Shown here: positions 35,331-45,726 of the stretch, in pieces | Layout: each line of letters opens with the position of its first letter | Position numbering within the stretch: position 1 is the first letter of the stretch | Origin: Mycolicibacterium chlorophenolicum | Lineage (GTDB): Bacteria > Actinomycetota > Actinomycetes > Mycobacteriales > Mycobacteriaceae | Assembly: GCF_001044235.1 (NCBI RefSeq) | Contig: NZ_JYNL01000020.1 | Coordinates: 609 to 64,608 of the forward strand | Length of the DNA: 64,000 bases | Reading direction: 5' to 3' | Program-made: the position numbers and the translations under genes | The notes under the pieces: model-generated | Database searches by the model: none | Told to the model about the DNA's origin: nothing | What the model saw: the letters and a program-made list of their open reading frames with translations, nothing else

Positions 35331-37047
35331 GCACGAGTTCGCCGTCTGGGCGCCGAAACCCGACGTCGTCCGACTGGACGTCGAGGGCACCCTGCATCCG
35401 ATGGAGCGCGCGGAGGACGGCTGGTGGCGCGCCGTCGTGGACGCGTCGCCGGATGCGCGCTACGGGTTCGTGCTCGACGACAACCCCAAAGTGCTTCCCG
35501 ATCCCCGTTCCCCGCGCCAGCCCGAGGGCGTGCACGAACGGTCGCAGCTGTGGCAACCGCCGGCCGATGTGTGGTCGGATGCCGACTGGAAGGGCCGCTC
35601 GATCGAGGGTGCGGTGATCTACGAACTGCACATCGGGACCTTCACGCCCGACGGCACGTTCGACTCGGCGATCGACAAGCTGGACTACCTGGTCGATCTC
35701 GGCGTGGATTTCGTCGAGGTGATGCCGGTCAACGCGTTCGGCGGCACCCACGGGTGGGGTTATGACGGCGTGCTCTGGTACGCCGTGCACGAACCCTACG
35801 GCGGCCCGGACGGGCTGATCCGCTTGATCGACGCGTGCCACCGGCGCGGCCTCGGGGTGCTGATCGACGCCGTCTTCAACCACCTGGGCCCGTCGGGAAA
35901 CTACCTGCCCGAGTTCGGCCCGTACCTGTCCTCGGGCTCGAACCCGTGGGGCGAGTCGATCAACATCGCCGACGCCGGCGCGGACCAGGTGCGGCGCTAC
36001 ATCCTGGATTGCGCGCTGCGCTGGATGCGCGACTTCCACGCCGACGGTCTGCGCCTGGACGCCGTCCACGCGCTCGTCGACACCACCGCGATCCACATCC
36101 TCGAGGAGATGTCGGCTGAAACCGATTCGCTGGCAGGCGAACTCGGCCGTCCGCTGTCGCTGGTCGCGGAGAGCGACCTCAACGATCCGCGCCTGATCAC
36201 CCCGCGTGATCAGGGTGGGCTCGGGATGACCGCGCAGTGGGACGACGACATCCACCACGCGATCCACACCGCGGTGTCCGGGGAACGTCAGGGCTACTAC
36301 AGCGATTTCGGCACGCTGGAGGCGTTGGCGCAGACGCTGCGGCACGGCTACTTCCACGCGGGCACGTTCTCGTCGTTCCGGCAGCGCCGGCACGGCCGCC
36401 CGCTGGACACCGCGACGATCCCGGCCACCCGTCTGCTCGCCTACACGCTGACCCACGATCAGGTCGGCAACCGGGCCATCGGGGACCGACCGTCGCAGAA
36501 CCTGACCACCGGTCAGCTGGCCATCAAGGCCGCCCTCGCGCTCGGATCGCCCTACACCGCAATGCTTTTCATGGGCGAAGAGTGGGCGTCGTCGTCGCCG
36601 TTCCAGTTCTTCAGCAGTCATCCCGAGCCCGATCTGGCCCGGGCGACCGCCGAGGGCCGCAAGAAGGAGTTCGCCGACCACGGCTGGGATGCCGACGAGA
36701 TACCCGATCCGCAGGACCCCGCGACATTCGAGCGGTCGAAGCTGAAGTGGGACGAGGTCGACGAGGGTGACCACGGCCGGCTGCGGGCCTTTTACCGCAG
36801 CCTGATCGCATTGCGCAACGAGCCTGACCTGGCCGACCCGTGGCTGGACCACCTGCACATCGACTACGACGAGGACGCCCGCTGGTTCCTGATGCGCCGG
36901 GGCGCGTTCGCGATCGCGTGCAACCTCGGCGAGAAAGACGTCGACGTGCCGGTGACCGGACAGTCGGTGCTCACGTGGGGCGAGCCCCACATCGGCACGG
37001 AAACGACCCGGCTGGGCGGGCATTCTGTCACGGTGCTGAGGACCTGA
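35323..37047 (+). CDS. treZ: Malto-oligosyltrehalose trehalohydrolase
   Basis: 574-residue GH13 enzyme releasing trehalose from the TreY product. An N-terminal domain (HEFAVWAPKPDVVRLDVEG) precedes the barrel with VIYELHIGTFTPDGTF, IDAVFNHLGPSGNYL, the nucleophile in DGLRLDAVHALVD, the acid in LVAESDLNDPR and TLTHDQVGNRA. ATG 35323 lies inside the treY end; a GTG two codons earlier is possible. The treX-treY-treZ order gives the complete glycogen-to-trehalose route. It is followed by a 15-bp-arm hairpin. Confidence 0.96.
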   Translation: MPEHEFAVWAPKPDVVRLDVEGTLHPMERAEDGWWRAVVDASPDARYGFVLDDNPKVLPDPRSPRQPEGVHERSQLWQPPADVWSDADWKGRSIEGAVIYELHIGTFTPDGTFDSAIDKLDYLVDLGVDFVEVMPVNAFGGTHGWGYDGVLWYAVHEPYGGPDGLIRLIDACHRRGLGVLIDAVFNHLGPSGNYLPEFGPYLSSGSNPWGESINIADAGADQVRRYILDCALRWMRDFHADGLRLDAVHALVDTTAIHILEEMSAETDSLAGELGRPLSLVAESDLNDPRLITPRDQGGLGMTAQWDDDIHHAIHTAVSGERQGYYSDFGTLEALAQTLRHGYFHAGTFSSFRQRRHGRPLDTATIPATRLLAYTLTHDQVGNRAIGDRPSQNLTTGQLAIKAALALGSPYTAMLFMGEEWASSSPFQFFSSHPEPDLARATAEGRKKEFADHGWDADEIPDPQDPATFERSKLKWDEVDEGDHGRLRAFYRSLIALRNEPDLADPWLDHLHIDYDEDARWFLMRRGAFAIACNLGEKDVDVPVTGQSVLTWGEPHIGTETTRLGGHSVTVLRT

Positions 37048-37082
37048 TGCCGGTCATCCACAGGCGGCCGGCCTGTGGATGA
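37047..37082 (+). other. Possible 11-codon coupling ORF between treZ and the next gene
   Basis: ATG 37047 overlaps the treZ stop (TGATG) and the reading frame MPVIHRRPACG ends at TGA 37080-37082, which overlaps the next gene's ATG (ATGA). It could pass ribosomes through the hairpin at 37051-37085. It may equally be chance; no ribosome-binding site or conservation evidence is available. Confidence 0.3.
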
Positions 37083-37085
37083 CCG
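37051..37085 (+). terminator. Perfect 15-bp-arm hairpin after treZ
   Basis: CGGTCATCCACAGGC (37051-37065), loop GGCCG, GCCTGTGGATGACCG (37071-37085). The stem starts 3 bp after the treZ stop and contains the start codon of the following small gene. No T-run follows, so it is either a mycobacterial-style tail-less terminator, an mRNA stabiliser or a translational block. Confidence 0.55.
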
Positions 37086-37327
37086 AATACCCGGCCGTGG
37101 AGACCGCCACCGAACCGATCCGCTCGCCGGCCGATCTGCGGCAGCGCTGGCGGGCGTTGATGGGCCCGCTCGGATTCGGCGAGCGCCTGCTGCGCTTCGT
37201 GCTCGTCGGCCCGGATCGCTGCTTCCTCAAGGTGCTCAGTGACGTCGAATGCGCCGCAGACTTCGACGTGCCGGTCGAGCCGTTCTTCCGCGCCAACGAC
37301 GAGGCGGTTGTGGCGGTCGCCGCGTGA
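37079..37327 (+). CDS. Small hypothetical protein downstream of treZ
   Basis: 82 residues, soluble and acidic-to-neutral, with segments SPADLRQRWRALMGPLGFGERLLRFVLVGPDRCFLKVLSDV; no membrane segment or known motif. The ATG is buried in the hairpin described at 37051-37085 and no ribosome-binding site is accessible. Codon use looks like its neighbours, and its frame is open with GC-rich third positions, so it is probably real. It is convergent with ilvA, 18 bp away. I do not recognise the family. Confidence 0.65.
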   Translation: MTEYPAVETATEPIRSPADLRQRWRALMGPLGFGERLLRFVLVGPDRCFLKVLSDVECAADFDVPVEPFFRANDEAVVAVAA

Positions 37328-37345
37328 CGCTGTGGCCGTGCTGCG

Positions 37346-38644
37346 TCAGGTCAGGTAGCGGTAGGTCGGCGACCCCGGCTCGAGCAGCTCGACGTGGCAC
37401 TCCGAGGTCTGCATGCGGGCGAGCAGACCGTCGAGGTCGGCGGCCGAGCCCATCTCGATGCCGACCAGTGCCTCACCGGTCTCCCGGTTGTTGCGCTTGA
37501 CGTACTCGAACAGCGTGATGTCGTCGTTGGGGCCCAGCACCTCGTCGAGGAACCGGCGCAGGGCGCCGGGCTCCTGCGGGAAGTCGACCAGGAAGTAATG
37601 CTTCAGGCCGAGGTGCACCAGCGACCGCTCCAGCACCTCGCCGTAGCGGGACACGTCGTTGTTCCCGCCGGAGATCAGGCACACCACCGTCGAGCCGGGC
37701 TCGATGTCGGCGTCGAGCAGTGCCGCCACCGACAGCGCGCCGGCGGGCTCGGCGATGATGCCCTCGTTCTGGTAGAGGTCGAGCATCGCGGTGCACACCG
37801 CGCCCTCGTCGACCGTGGTGATCGACACCATGTCCCCCGCGGCCGACAGCGCCGCGAACGGCAGCGTGCCGACCCGGGCGACCGCGGCGCCGTCGACGAA
37901 CTGGTCGACCTCGGTCAGTGTGACGGGCTCCCCCGTCGCCAGCGCGGCCACCAGGGCCGCCGCGCCCGCAGGCTCCACACCGAGCACCGACGTGGTGGCC
38001 GTGCGCTCGGCGAGGTACGTCGTCACACCGCTGATGCAGCCGCCGCCACCGACCGGCACGATCACCAGGTCCGGTTCCGCGCCGAGCTGCTCGAGGATCT
38101 CGACGGCGATGGTGCCCTGACCGGCCATCGTGCGCAGGTCGTCGTACGGCGGCACCAGCGTGGCCCCGGTGCGCGCGACGTCCTCGCGGGCCGCCTCGGC
38201 GGCCAGGTCGTAGGTCTTTCCTCCGACGATGAGCTCGATGAAGTCCCCGCCGTGATAGCGGATCCGATTGCGCTTCTGCTTGGGCGTCTTGGCCGGCACG
38301 TAGACCCGGCCGTGCACGCCCATCGAGCGGCACGCCAGCGCGAAGCCCTGCGCGTGGTTGCCCGCCGACGAGCACACCACGCCGGCCGCCTTCTCCTCCG
38401 GCGTCAACTGCATGAGCAGGTTGTAGGCGCCGCGCAGCTTGTACGAGCGCACCGCCTGCAGGTCCTCGCGCTTGAGGTAGACCTGCGCGCCGGTCAGCGC
38501 CGAGAGCCGGTCGCTGAACTGCAGCGGGGTCTGGGAGACCACGCCCGAAATTCGCCGAGCGGCCTCGTCGATGTCCGCGGCGCGCAGTGGCGCAGCGGGA
38601 TCGATCCGGGGGCTCTGACTCAGCTCGGTGGACACGCCGACCAT
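37346..38644 (-). CDS. ilvA: Threonine ammonia-lyase (deaminase)
   Basis: 432-residue PLP enzyme making 2-oxobutanoate for isoleucine synthesis. The PLP lysine is in AVRSYKLRGAYN (Lys69 from this start); CSSAGNHAQGFA and VPVGGGGCISG bind the phosphate. The C-terminal regulatory part (YFLVDFPQEPGALRRFLDEVLGPNDDITLFEYVKR) is a single ACT-like domain, shorter than in E. coli, as usual in actinobacteria. A GTG at 38635 would give MSTELSQSP, closer to the M. tuberculosis N-terminus, and is a good alternative start. Confidence 0.95.
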   Translation of the reverse strand: MVGVSTELSQSPRIDPAAPLRAADIDEAARRISGVVSQTPLQFSDRLSALTGAQVYLKREDLQAVRSYKLRGAYNLLMQLTPEEKAAGVVCSSAGNHAQGFALACRSMGVHGRVYVPAKTPKQKRNRIRYHGGDFIELIVGGKTYDLAAEAAREDVARTGATLVPPYDDLRTMAGQGTIAVEILEQLGAEPDLVIVPVGGGGCISGVTTYLAERTATTSVLGVEPAGAAALVAALATGEPVTLTEVDQFVDGAAVARVGTLPFAALSAAGDMVSITTVDEGAVCTAMLDLYQNEGIIAEPAGALSVAALLDADIEPGSTVVCLISGGNNDVSRYGEVLERSLVHLGLKHYFLVDFPQEPGALRRFLDEVLGPNDDITLFEYVKRNNRETGEALVGIEMGSAADLDGLLARMQTSECHVELLEPGSPTYRYLT

Positions 38645-38681
38645 GGTGCCACTGGAACCCTCCCCAGCGGAAACGCGGGAG

Positions 38682-38697
38682 TTTCGGCTAGCCGAAA
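38682..38697. promoter_or_regulatory. 16-bp perfect palindrome TTTCGGCTAGCCGAAA
   Basis: It lies in the 80-bp gap between ilvA (minus) and a small membrane protein (plus). It is centred about 20 bp upstream of that gene's TATCGT -10 (38712-38717), so it covers the -35 region. The symmetry and placement are those of an operator. The regulator is not identified. Confidence 0.5.
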
Positions 38698-38724
38698 ACT
38701 CTTCTGAGGGTTATCGTGGAACAC

Positions 38725-38955
38725 ATGACCACCGCGCAGGAATTCGGCGACGCCGTGACCCGTCCCGCCGGGACGGTGTCCATCGCCGGTGTGCCGTGGC
38801 CCACCTACAAGGTGGCGGCTCTGCTCATCGGTCTGATCGTCTTCGCCGTGGTCGCCACGACGACGGCATCAGCCGCTCCCGCCGTGCTCTCCGGCGCCGG
38901 GGTGGCCGCGATCGTATGGCTCACCGCGGGCCTGCTGGGCGCGCCGAAGGACTGA
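38725..38955 (+). CDS. Small two-helix membrane protein
   Basis: 76 residues with two hydrophobic segments, about 26-44 (YKVAALLIGLIVFAVVATTT) and 50-70 (PAVLSGAGVAAIVWLTAGL), linked by a short turn; the N-terminus is cytoplasmic-looking. ATG 38725 is chosen over GTG 38716 because TATCGT (38712-38717) ends 7 nt before it, a leaderless layout. It faces ilvA and is convergent with dnaE1 (11-bp gap). No known family; function unknown. Confidence 0.75.
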   Translation: MTTAQEFGDAVTRPAGTVSIAGVPWPTYKVAALLIGLIVFAVVATTTASAAPAVLSGAGVAAIVWLTAGLLGAPKD

Positions 38956-38966
38956 GCGCCCACCGC

Positions 38967-41900
38967 TCACCCGCCGAGGCAGCCCGGACCCAACAGCTCC
39001 TTCAGGTCACCCATCAGCGCCGACGACGGCGTCACCCGCAGGGACTGATCGAGCTCCAGCGTGGTGATGCGCTCCCCGCTGATCAGCCGCAGATGCACCT
39101 GTGCGGTGCCCGGATGCCGCGCCAGCACCTGCTTGAGCGCGCTGACCTTGTCGACGGTGCACTGCCGCGTCGGCAGGCTGACGGCCACGGGCCGGTTGAC
39201 CTGGGCGCTGGAGAAGTCCGGCACGATCAGCTCGTTCGCGATCAGGGAGATCCGATCGTCACGGATCGCCACCTTCGCCCCGATCAGCACCACCACGTCG
39301 TCGGCGATCTCGGCGCCGAACATCGAGTACGTCTGCGGGAAGAACAGCACCTCGATGCCACCGGTGAGGTCCTCGATCTGCGCCGACGCCCAGGGCAGGC
39401 CGTTCTTGTTGACACGCCGGTTCACCGACGCGAGGATCCCGCCGACGCGGACCTGGGTGTCGTTGGCGACATCGCCGTCGAGGATCGCCGGGATCTGGGT
39501 GTCGACCTGCGCGGCGAGCAGATGCGCGATCCCGTTGAGCGGGTGACCGGACACGTACAGACCCAGCATCTCGCGTTCGAGGGCGAGCTTGTGCTTGTCC
39601 TCCCACTCGTCCTCGGGCACCTTGATCGTGAAGACCGCGTCCGTCGACGAACCGTCCTCGGAGCCACCGCCGAACAGGTCGAACTGCCCCATCGCCTCGG
39701 CCTTCTTGGTGCCGAGCACCGAGTCGACGGCGTCGGTGTGCACCAGGAACAGGCCCTTGCGCGGGTGGCCGAGCGAGTCGAAGGCGCCCGCCTTGATCAG
39801 CGATTCCGTCACCTTCTTGTTGCAGGCCGCGATGTCGATCTTGTTCAGGTAATCGGAGAAGTCGGTGTACTTACCCTTGTCCGCGCGTGTCTTCACCAGT
39901 GAGGCAACGACATTGGCGCCCACGTTGCGCACCGCCCCGAGCCCGAAGCGGATGTCGTTGCCGACCGAGGCGAAGTTCTGCACCGACTCGTTGACGTCCG
40001 GCGGCAGCACCGTGATGCCGAGGCGGCGGCAGTCGGCCAGGTAGACCGCGGCCTTGTCCTTGTCGTCGCCGACCGAGGTGAGCAGACCGGCCATGTACTC
40101 GGCCGGATAGTTCGCCTTCAGGTAGGCCGTCCAGTAGGACACCAGCCCGTAGCCGGCAGCGTGCGACTTGTTGAACGCGTAGCCGGCGAACGGAAGGATG
40201 GTGTCCCACAACGCCTTCACCGCGCCCTCGGAGAATCCGTTGGCGGTCATGCCCTCGCGGAAGCCCTTGTACTCGGCCTCGAGCACCTCGAGCTTCTTCT
40301 TGCCCATCGCCTTGCGCAGCGCGTCGGCCTTGCCCATCGTGTACGAGGCGACCTTCTGGGCGATGAACATGATCTGCTCTTGGTAGACGATCAGACCGTA
40401 GGTCTCCGACAGGATGTCCTTGAGCGGCTCCTCGAGTTCGGGGTGGATCGGTTTGATCGGCTGCCGGCCGTTCTTGCGGTCGGCGTAGTCGTTGTGGGCG
40501 TTCATGCCCATCGGGCCGGGCCGGTACAGCGCGAGCACGGCCACGATGTCGTTGAACTCGGTCGGCTGCATGCGGCGCAGCAGGTCGCGCATCGGCCCGC
40601 CGTCGAGTTGGAACACGCCCAGGGTGTCACCGCGCCCGAGCAACTCATAGGCCTTCGGGTCGTCGAGGGCCAGCGACTCCAGGTCGACGTCGACCCCGCG
40701 GTTGGCTTTGATGTTCTCAATGCAGTCGCCGATGATCGTCAGGTTCCGCAGGCCGAGGAAGTCCATCTTCAGCAGGCCGATGGCCTCGCACGACGGATAG
40801 TCCCAGCCGGTGATCACCGCGCCGTCCTGCGGCCGGCGCCACAGCGGGATCGCCTCGATGAGCGGCTCGGAGCTCATGATCACCGCGCACGCGTGCACGC
40901 CGGCGTTGCGGACCAGGCCCTCCAGGCCGCGGGCGGTCTCGTAGATCGTTCGCACGTCGGGGTCGGTGTCGATCAGCCCGCGGACCTCGGCGGCTTCCTT
41001 GTACCGCTCGTGGCTGGGGTCGGTGATGCCCGACAGCGGGATGTCCTTGGCCATGATCGGCGGCGGCAGCGCCTTGGTGATCCGGTCGGCGATCGCGAAG
41101 CCCGGCTGGCCGTAGTTGACGCGCGCCGAATCCTTGAGCGCGGCTTTGGTTTTGATGGTGCCGAAGGTGATGACCTGGGCGACGCGATCGCTGCCCCACT
41201 TGTTCGCGGCGTAGCGCAGCATCTCGCCGCGCCGGCGGTCGTCGAAGTCGATGTCGATGTCGGGCGCCGACGGCCGTTCCGGGTTCAGGAACCTCTCGAA
41301 GAGCAGACCGTGCGGGATCGGGTCGATGTTGGTGATCCCGAGCGCGTAGGCCACCAGCGAACCGGCGGCCGACCCGCGGCCGGGGCCGACCCGGATGTCG
41401 ACCGACTTCGCGTAGTTGATCAGGTCGGCGACGATCAGGAAGTAGGACGGGAAGCCCTTGTCGCAGATGACCTTGATCTCGTATTCCGCGCGGTCGATGT
41501 AGTCCTGCCCGACCGCGCCGGGAAAGCGGCGCTCCAGCCCGGCCATCACCTCGTGCCGCAGCCACGACGCCTGGTCGTGCCCCTCGGGCACCGGGAAGAT
41601 CGGCATCCGGTCCCGGACCGCCCACACGTCGGCGTAGGACTGCACCCGCTCGGCGATCAGCAGCGTGGAGTCGCACGCGCCGGGCACCTGGTCGTCCCAC
41701 AGGGCGCGCATCTCGGCCGCGGACTTCAGGTAGTAGCCGTCACCGTCGAACTTGAAGCGCGTCGGATCCGAGAGCGTCTTGCCGGTCTGCACGCACAGCA
41801 GCGCCTCGTGGTTGCGCGAGGCGTCGCGGGTGACGTAGTGGCAGTCGTTGGTGGCCAGCGGCGGGATGCCGAGCTTCTGCCCGATCTCGAGCAGGCCCTC

Positions 41901-42506
41901 CCGGACCCGGCGTTCGATGTCGAGCCCGTGGTCCATCAGCTCGAGGAAGAAGTTCTCCGGACCGAAGATCTCCCGCCACTTGGCCGCGGCCGCCACGGCC
42001 TCGTCGAAGTGTCCGAGCCGCAGCCGGGTCTGCACCTCACCCGACGGGCAGCCGGTGGTGGCGATGATGCCCTCGGCGTGCTCGGCGATGATCTCGGCGT
42101 CCATCCGGGACCACTTCCCGAGCTGGCCCTCGAACGAGGCGAGCGACGACAGCTTGAACAGGTTGCGCAGCCCGGTCGCGTTCTCGGCGACCATCGTCAT
42201 GTGCGTGTACGAGCCGCTGCCCGACACGTCGTCGGACTTCTGGCTGGGATCGCCCCACAGCACCCGTTTGGTCTCGAACCGCGACGCCGGGGCGATGTAG
42301 GCCTCGACGCCGATGATCGGCGTGATGCCCGCGTCGGTGGCCGCGTTGTAGAACTCGCTGGCGCCGAACATGTTTCCGTGGTCGGTCATGCCGATCGCGG
42401 GCATCTCGAGGCGTTGCGCCTCGGCGAGCATCGGCTTGACCTTCGCGGCACCGTCGAGCATCGAGTACTCGGTGTGGTTGTGGAGATGCACGAATGACCC
42501 GCTCAT
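38967..42506 (-). CDS. dnaE1: DNA polymerase III alpha subunit
   Basis: 1179-residue C-family replicative polymerase. The N-terminal PHP domain keeps its metal-binding residues ([23 protein letters not shown]), which in mycobacterial DnaE1 is the proofreading 3'-5' exonuclease. The polymerase core has [15 protein letters not shown] and the catalytic aspartates in [10 protein letters not shown]; a helix-hairpin-helix region and an OB domain ([20 protein letters not shown]) follow. A TAGACT hexamer ends 9 nt before the ATG, implying a very short leader. Confidence 0.97.
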   Translation of the reverse strand: MSGSFVHLHNHTEYSMLDGAAKVKPMLAEAQRLEMPAIGMTDHGNMFGASEFYNAATDAGITPIIGVEAYIAPASRFETKRVLWGDPSQKSDDVSGSGSYTHMTMVAENATGLRNLFKLSSLASFEGQLGKWSRMDAEIIAEHAEGIIATTGCPSGEVQTRLRLGHFDEAVAAAAKWREIFGPENFFLELMDHGLDIERRVREGLLEIGQKLGIPPLATNDCHYVTRDASRNHEALLCVQTGKTLSDPTRFKFDGDGYYLKSAAEMRALWDDQVPGACDSTLLIAERVQSYADVWAVRDRMPIFPVPEGHDQASWLRHEVMAGLERRFPGAVGQDYIDRAEYEIKVICDKGFPSYFLIVADLINYAKSVDIRVGPGRGSAAGSLVAYALGITNIDPIPHGLLFERFLNPERPSAPDIDIDFDDRRRGEMLRYAANKWGSDRVAQVITFGTIKTKAALKDSARVNYGQPGFAIADRITKALPPPIMAKDIPLSGITDPSHERYKEAAEVRGLIDTDPDVRTIYETARGLEGLVRNAGVHACAVIMSSEPLIEAIPLWRRPQDGAVITGWDYPSCEAIGLLKMDFLGLRNLTIIGDCIENIKANRGVDVDLESLALDDPKAYELLGRGDTLGVFQLDGGPMRDLLRRMQPTEFNDIVAVLALYRPGPMGMNAHNDYADRKNGRQPIKPIHPELEEPLKDILSETYGLIVYQEQIMFIAQKVASYTMGKADALRKAMGKKKLEVLEAEYKGFREGMTANGFSEGAVKALWDTILPFAGYAFNKSHAAGYGLVSYWTAYLKANYPAEYMAGLLTSVGDDKDKAAVYLADCRRLGITVLPPDVNESVQNFASVGNDIRFGLGAVRNVGANVVASLVKTRADKGKYTDFSDYLNKIDIAACNKKVTESLIKAGAFDSLGHPRKGLFLVHTDAVDSVLGTKKAEAMGQFDLFGGGSEDGSSTDAVFTIKVPEDEWEDKHKLALEREMLGLYVSGHPLNGIAHLLAAQVDTQIPAILDGDVANDTQVRVGGILASVNRRVNKNGLPWASAQIEDLTGGIEVLFFPQTYSMFGAEIADDVVVLIGAKVAIRDDRISLIANELIVPDFSSAQVNRPVAVSLPTRQCTVDKVSALKQVLARHPGTAQVHLRLISGERITTLELDQSLRVTPSSALMGDLKELLGPGCLGG

Positions 42507-42577
42507 AGGCAGGCCAGTCTATGGCCGACCGCCGACAGCGCTCGGCGTGTCGCGGTGCGTGTCTCGCCGGCGCCGGC

Positions 42578-43237
42578 TCACGCGTCGACAGGCGCACCGA
42601 TCGGCAATGTCAGCAATCCGTCATCGAATAGCTGTAACAATTGCCTGGCAACGATCGAAGCGGTGCCGTCCTCGGCGACGAAGCCGGCATGAAAGCCCAT
42701 GCCCCAGAACAACGACGCCAGCATGTCGGCCACCCCGCGGGGGTCGGCGTCCGGCGCCAGTTCGCCGCTGCGGTGCGCGGCCTCGGCCAGGGCGTCGTAG
42801 AAGTCGTGGATCGCGGAGACCACCCGCTGGGCGGCCGCGCTGCGGTGCGGGCCACGGCGTTGCTCCACCCGGGCCGCGACGAGGAAGCGCATGGCAGCGG
42901 GGTCCTCGGCGCACATCCGCTGGACAGCGCTGGTGAAGGCGACGAGCTGCCGCCGAGGTTGCGGCTGTTCCTGCGCCTCGGCGATGCACGAGGTGATCTG
43001 AGCGTGCAGCTCACCCAGCAGGGTTTCGTAGACCTGCTCCCGGGTGCCGAAGTAATAGTGCAGCGTCGGCCTGCTCACCCCGGCCCGGGTCGCGATCTGC
43101 GCGAAGGTGGCGGCGGCGTACCCGCACTCGGCGATGACGTCGCGGGCGGCGCGCAGGATCGTGCGCCGGGTCTGTTCCGAGTCGGCGCCCACCGGGCGGC
43201 CGCGCCCTCTGACAACCGGCGACGTCGCATGCTCCAC
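42578..43237 (-). CDS. TetR/AcrR-family transcriptional regulator
   Basis: 219 residues. A basic N-terminal arm (RGRGRPVGADSEQTRR) leads into the HTH with AARDVIAECGYAAATFAQIATRAGVS and PTLHYYFGTREQVYETLL. The C-terminal ligand domain has no diagnostic motif. GTG 43237 is preferred over a TTG two codons upstream because TAGCGT (43249-43244) ends 6 nt before it. It lies 53 bp after rarD on the same strand, so it may share or own a promoter. Targets unknown. Confidence 0.88.
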   Translation of the reverse strand: MEHATSPVVRGRGRPVGADSEQTRRTILRAARDVIAECGYAAATFAQIATRAGVSRPTLHYYFGTREQVYETLLGELHAQITSCIAEAQEQPQPRRQLVAFTSAVQRMCAEDPAAMRFLVAARVEQRRGPHRSAAAQRVVSAIHDFYDALAEAAHRSGELAPDADPRGVADMLASLFWGMGFHAGFVAEDGTASIVARQLLQLFDDGLLTLPIGAPVDA

Positions 43238-43290
43238 GGGCAAACGCTATGACATTGCTGCCAGCCGGTCAATCAGCAAATCCGCAAAGC

Positions 43291-44181
43291 TCACACGCGG
43301 GAGGGATGCGCGGCACGCCGATCGGCTCGCGCGCCACGCACCGCGTCGACGGTGAACACCAGCAGCGCCACCCAGATGAGCGCGAAGCCAAGCCAGCGTG
43401 CGGGCGGCATCGGCTCGTGGCCGACGAGCACTCCCCAGGACAGCTGCATCGCCGGCGTGAGGTAGAACAGCAGTCCCAGCGTCACCATGCGTAACCGCTG
43501 GGCGGCCGCGGCGAACAGGAGCAGCGGCAGCGCGGTCAGCACGCCCGCCAACATCATCAGCACCACGTGCCGCATCCCGTGATCGGTGAACGTGGCATGC
43601 CCGGAGAGCTGCAGCACCACCACGTAGGCCACCGCGAAGGGCGCCGCCAGACCCGCTTCCACCCCGACGCTGACCCGCGGGTCGGTCGGCACCAGCTTCT
43701 TCACCGCGCCGTACAGACCGAACGACAGCGCGAGGCCCAGCCCGATCAGCGGGGGCGACCCGACGTCGACCGTCAGCACCACGACCGCCGCGAGCGCGAT
43801 CATCAGCGCGCCGACCTGCCAGCGGTTCAGCTTCTCCCGAAAGATGATCAGCCCCAACGCGATCGACACCAACGGGTTGATGAAGTAACCGAGCGCCGCG
43901 TCGACCACGTGACCGTTGTTGACCGCGTACACGTAGATCAGCCAGTTGACGGAAATCAGCGCCGCCGCCGCGGTCAACAGCAGCCACACCCGGCCGGTGA
44001 TCTGCCGGAGGTCACCGAGCCGACGCACCGCGGTGACCACCACCACCATCAGCACGAAGCTCCAGATGATCCGGTGCGCCAGCACCTCGACCGCGCCTGC
44101 GGGTTTGAGCAGCGGGAAGAAGGCCGGGAACAGCCCCCACATGGCATAGGCGCCGGCGCCGAAGAGCAGTCCGGACCTCAC
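43291..44181 (-). CDS. rarD: RarD-type EamA/DMT permease
   Basis: 296-residue membrane protein with about ten helices. The family start [33 protein letters not shown] is the RarD signature, followed by the [32 protein letters not shown] segment. Proteins of this type are annotated chloramphenicol-sensitivity proteins, but their natural substrate is mostly unknown. The GTG start overlaps the rluA-family stop (GTGA). Confidence 0.88.
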   Translation of the reverse strand: MRSGLLFGAGAYAMWGLFPAFFPLLKPAGAVEVLAHRIIWSFVLMVVVVTAVRRLGDLRQITGRVWLLLTAAAALISVNWLIYVYAVNNGHVVDAALGYFINPLVSIALGLIIFREKLNRWQVGALMIALAAVVVLTVDVGSPPLIGLGLALSFGLYGAVKKLVPTDPRVSVGVEAGLAAPFAVAYVVVLQLSGHATFTDHGMRHVVLMMLAGVLTALPLLLFAAAAQRLRMVTLGLLFYLTPAMQLSWGVLVGHEPMPPARWLGFALIWVALLVFTVDAVRGARADRRAAHPSRV

Positions 44182-45107
44182 AGGCGCTGATCGCGCAGCA
44201 CGTCCAGCGCGTGCTGCAGATCGGCCGGATACGGGCTGGTGATCTCGATCCGGCGGCCGTCGGCGGGATGGGCGAAGGCCAGCGAGCGCGCGTGCAGCCA
44301 CTGCCGTTCCAGGCCGAGCCGGGCGGCCAGCGTCGGATCGGCGCCGTAGGTCAGGTCACCGCAGCACGGATGGTGCAGCGCGGCGAAGTGCACCCGGATC
44401 TGATGGGTGCGGCCGGTCTCGAGGTGGATGTCGAGGAGGCTCGCGGCCTGGTGGGCCTCCACCGTGTCGTAGTGCGTCACGCTGTTGCGTCCGCCCTCGA
44501 CGACCGCGAACTTCCAGTCGTGTCCGCGGTGCCGGCCGATCGGGGCGTCGATGGTGCCGCTGGACGGATCCGGATGCCCCTGCACCAGGGCGTGGTAGCG
44601 CTTGTCCACGGTGCGCTGCTTGAACGCCCGCTTCAGCGCGGTGTAGGCCCGCTCGGACAGCGCCACCACCATGACGCCGGAGGTGCCGACGTCGAGGCGG
44701 TGCACGATGCCCTGGCGTTCGTGGATCCCCGACGTGCTGATCCGGAAGCCCGCGGCGGCGAGGCCGCCGAGCACGGTGGGGCCGTGCCAGCCGACGGTGG
44801 CGTGCGCGGCGACACCGGGCGGTTTGTCGACCGCGACGATGTCCTCGTCGGAGTAGAGGATGCCCATCCCCTCGATCTCCTCGGGCGTGTTCTCCACGGG
44901 CGCGGGCGCTTCGGGCAGCCGCACCTCGAGCCACGCGCCGGCGGTCAGCTTGTCGGATTTGCCGGCCGGGGCGCCGTCCAGGTCGACGCCGCCCTCCTCG
45001 GCCAGGGCGGCCGCCGCGGTCCGCGACAGCCCCAGCAGCCGGGCCAGGCCCGCATCGACGCGCATCCCGGCCAGCCCCTCGGGCACGGGCATCGACCGGG
45101 TCGTCAT
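44178..45107 (-). CDS. RluA-family pseudouridine synthase (RluD-like)
   Basis: 309 residues. An N-terminal S4 RNA-binding domain (residues 8-75; [22 protein letters not shown]) precedes the catalytic domain with the catalytic Asp in [17 protein letters not shown], plus [18 protein letters not shown] and [23 protein letters not shown]. It modifies uridines in 23S rRNA or tRNA; the N-terminal S4 domain makes an RluD-like role likely. ATG overlaps the lspA stop (ATGA), as is common next to lspA in many bacteria. Confidence 0.93.
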   Translation of the reverse strand: MTTRSMPVPEGLAGMRVDAGLARLLGLSRTAAAALAEEGGVDLDGAPAGKSDKLTAGAWLEVRLPEAPAPVENTPEEIEGMGILYSDEDIVAVDKPPGVAAHATVGWHGPTVLGGLAAAGFRISTSGIHERQGIVHRLDVGTSGVMVVALSERAYTALKRAFKQRTVDKRYHALVQGHPDPSSGTIDAPIGRHRGHDWKFAVVEGGRNSVTHYDTVEAHQAASLLDIHLETGRTHQIRVHFAALHHPCCGDLTYGADPTLAARLGLERQWLHARSLAFAHPADGRRIEITSPYPADLQHALDVLRDQRL

Positions 45108-45697
45108 CGGGTGTCGCCGCCGTCGGGCCGGCGCCTCCCCGTGGTGTCGAAGTCGTAGCCGAACAGCGACAACACCACCAGCAGGATCGCCCCGCCGACG
45201 ACCGACGGGTCGGCCACGTTGAACACCGGCCACCACCCGATCGACAGGAAGTCGACGACGTGGCCGCGCAGCGGCCCGGGCGACCGGAAGAATCGGTCGA
45301 CCAGGTTGCCCATCGCACCGCCCAGGATCATCCCGAGGCCGACCGCCCACCACGGCGAGACCAGCCGCCGGCCCATCCAGATGATGCCGATGACGACGCC
45401 GGTGGCGACCAGCGTGAGCACCCACGTGTAGCCGGTGGCCATCGAGAACGCCGCCCCGGAGTTGCGCACCAGCGTCCAGGTCACGGTGTCGCCGATGATC
45501 GACACGGGCTGGCCGGGGGTCAGCAGCTTGACCGCGAGCACCTTGGTGACGATGTCGGCCACGAGCACCACACCCGCCACGGTGAGCAGGAGGCGAAGCC
45601 GTCGTCGCGGTGATCCGCCGGCTGCCGGTTCCACGGCAGGCTCGCCGGTCGCCGGTTCGGCGGGGCTCGAAGATTCGTCAGTCACGCCGACCATCAT
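45104..45697 (-). CDS. lspA: Lipoprotein signal peptidase II
   Basis: 197-residue membrane aspartic protease that cleaves the signal peptide after Lgt has lipidated the cysteine. Four helices; catalytic Asp134 in GNLVDRFFR and Asp163 in FNVADPSV, with [10 protein letters not shown] in between. The N-terminal 32 residues are hydrophilic and Ala/Pro rich, an extension usual in mycobacterial LspA. Start codons at 45697 (ATG), 45694 (ATG) and 45685 (GTG) are all possible. Confidence 0.95.
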   Translation of the reverse strand: MMVGVTDESSSPAEPATGEPAVEPAAGGSPRRRLRLLLTVAGVVLVADIVTKVLAVKLLTPGQPVSIIGDTVTWTLVRNSGAAFSMATGYTWVLTLVATGVVIGIIWMGRRLVSPWWAVGLGMILGGAMGNLVDRFFRSPGPLRGHVVDFLSIGWWPVFNVADPSVVGGAILLVVLSLFGYDFDTTGRRRPDGGDTR

Positions 45698-45726
45698 CCC
45701 AGGCGCGGTGATGCAGAATTCCAGCC

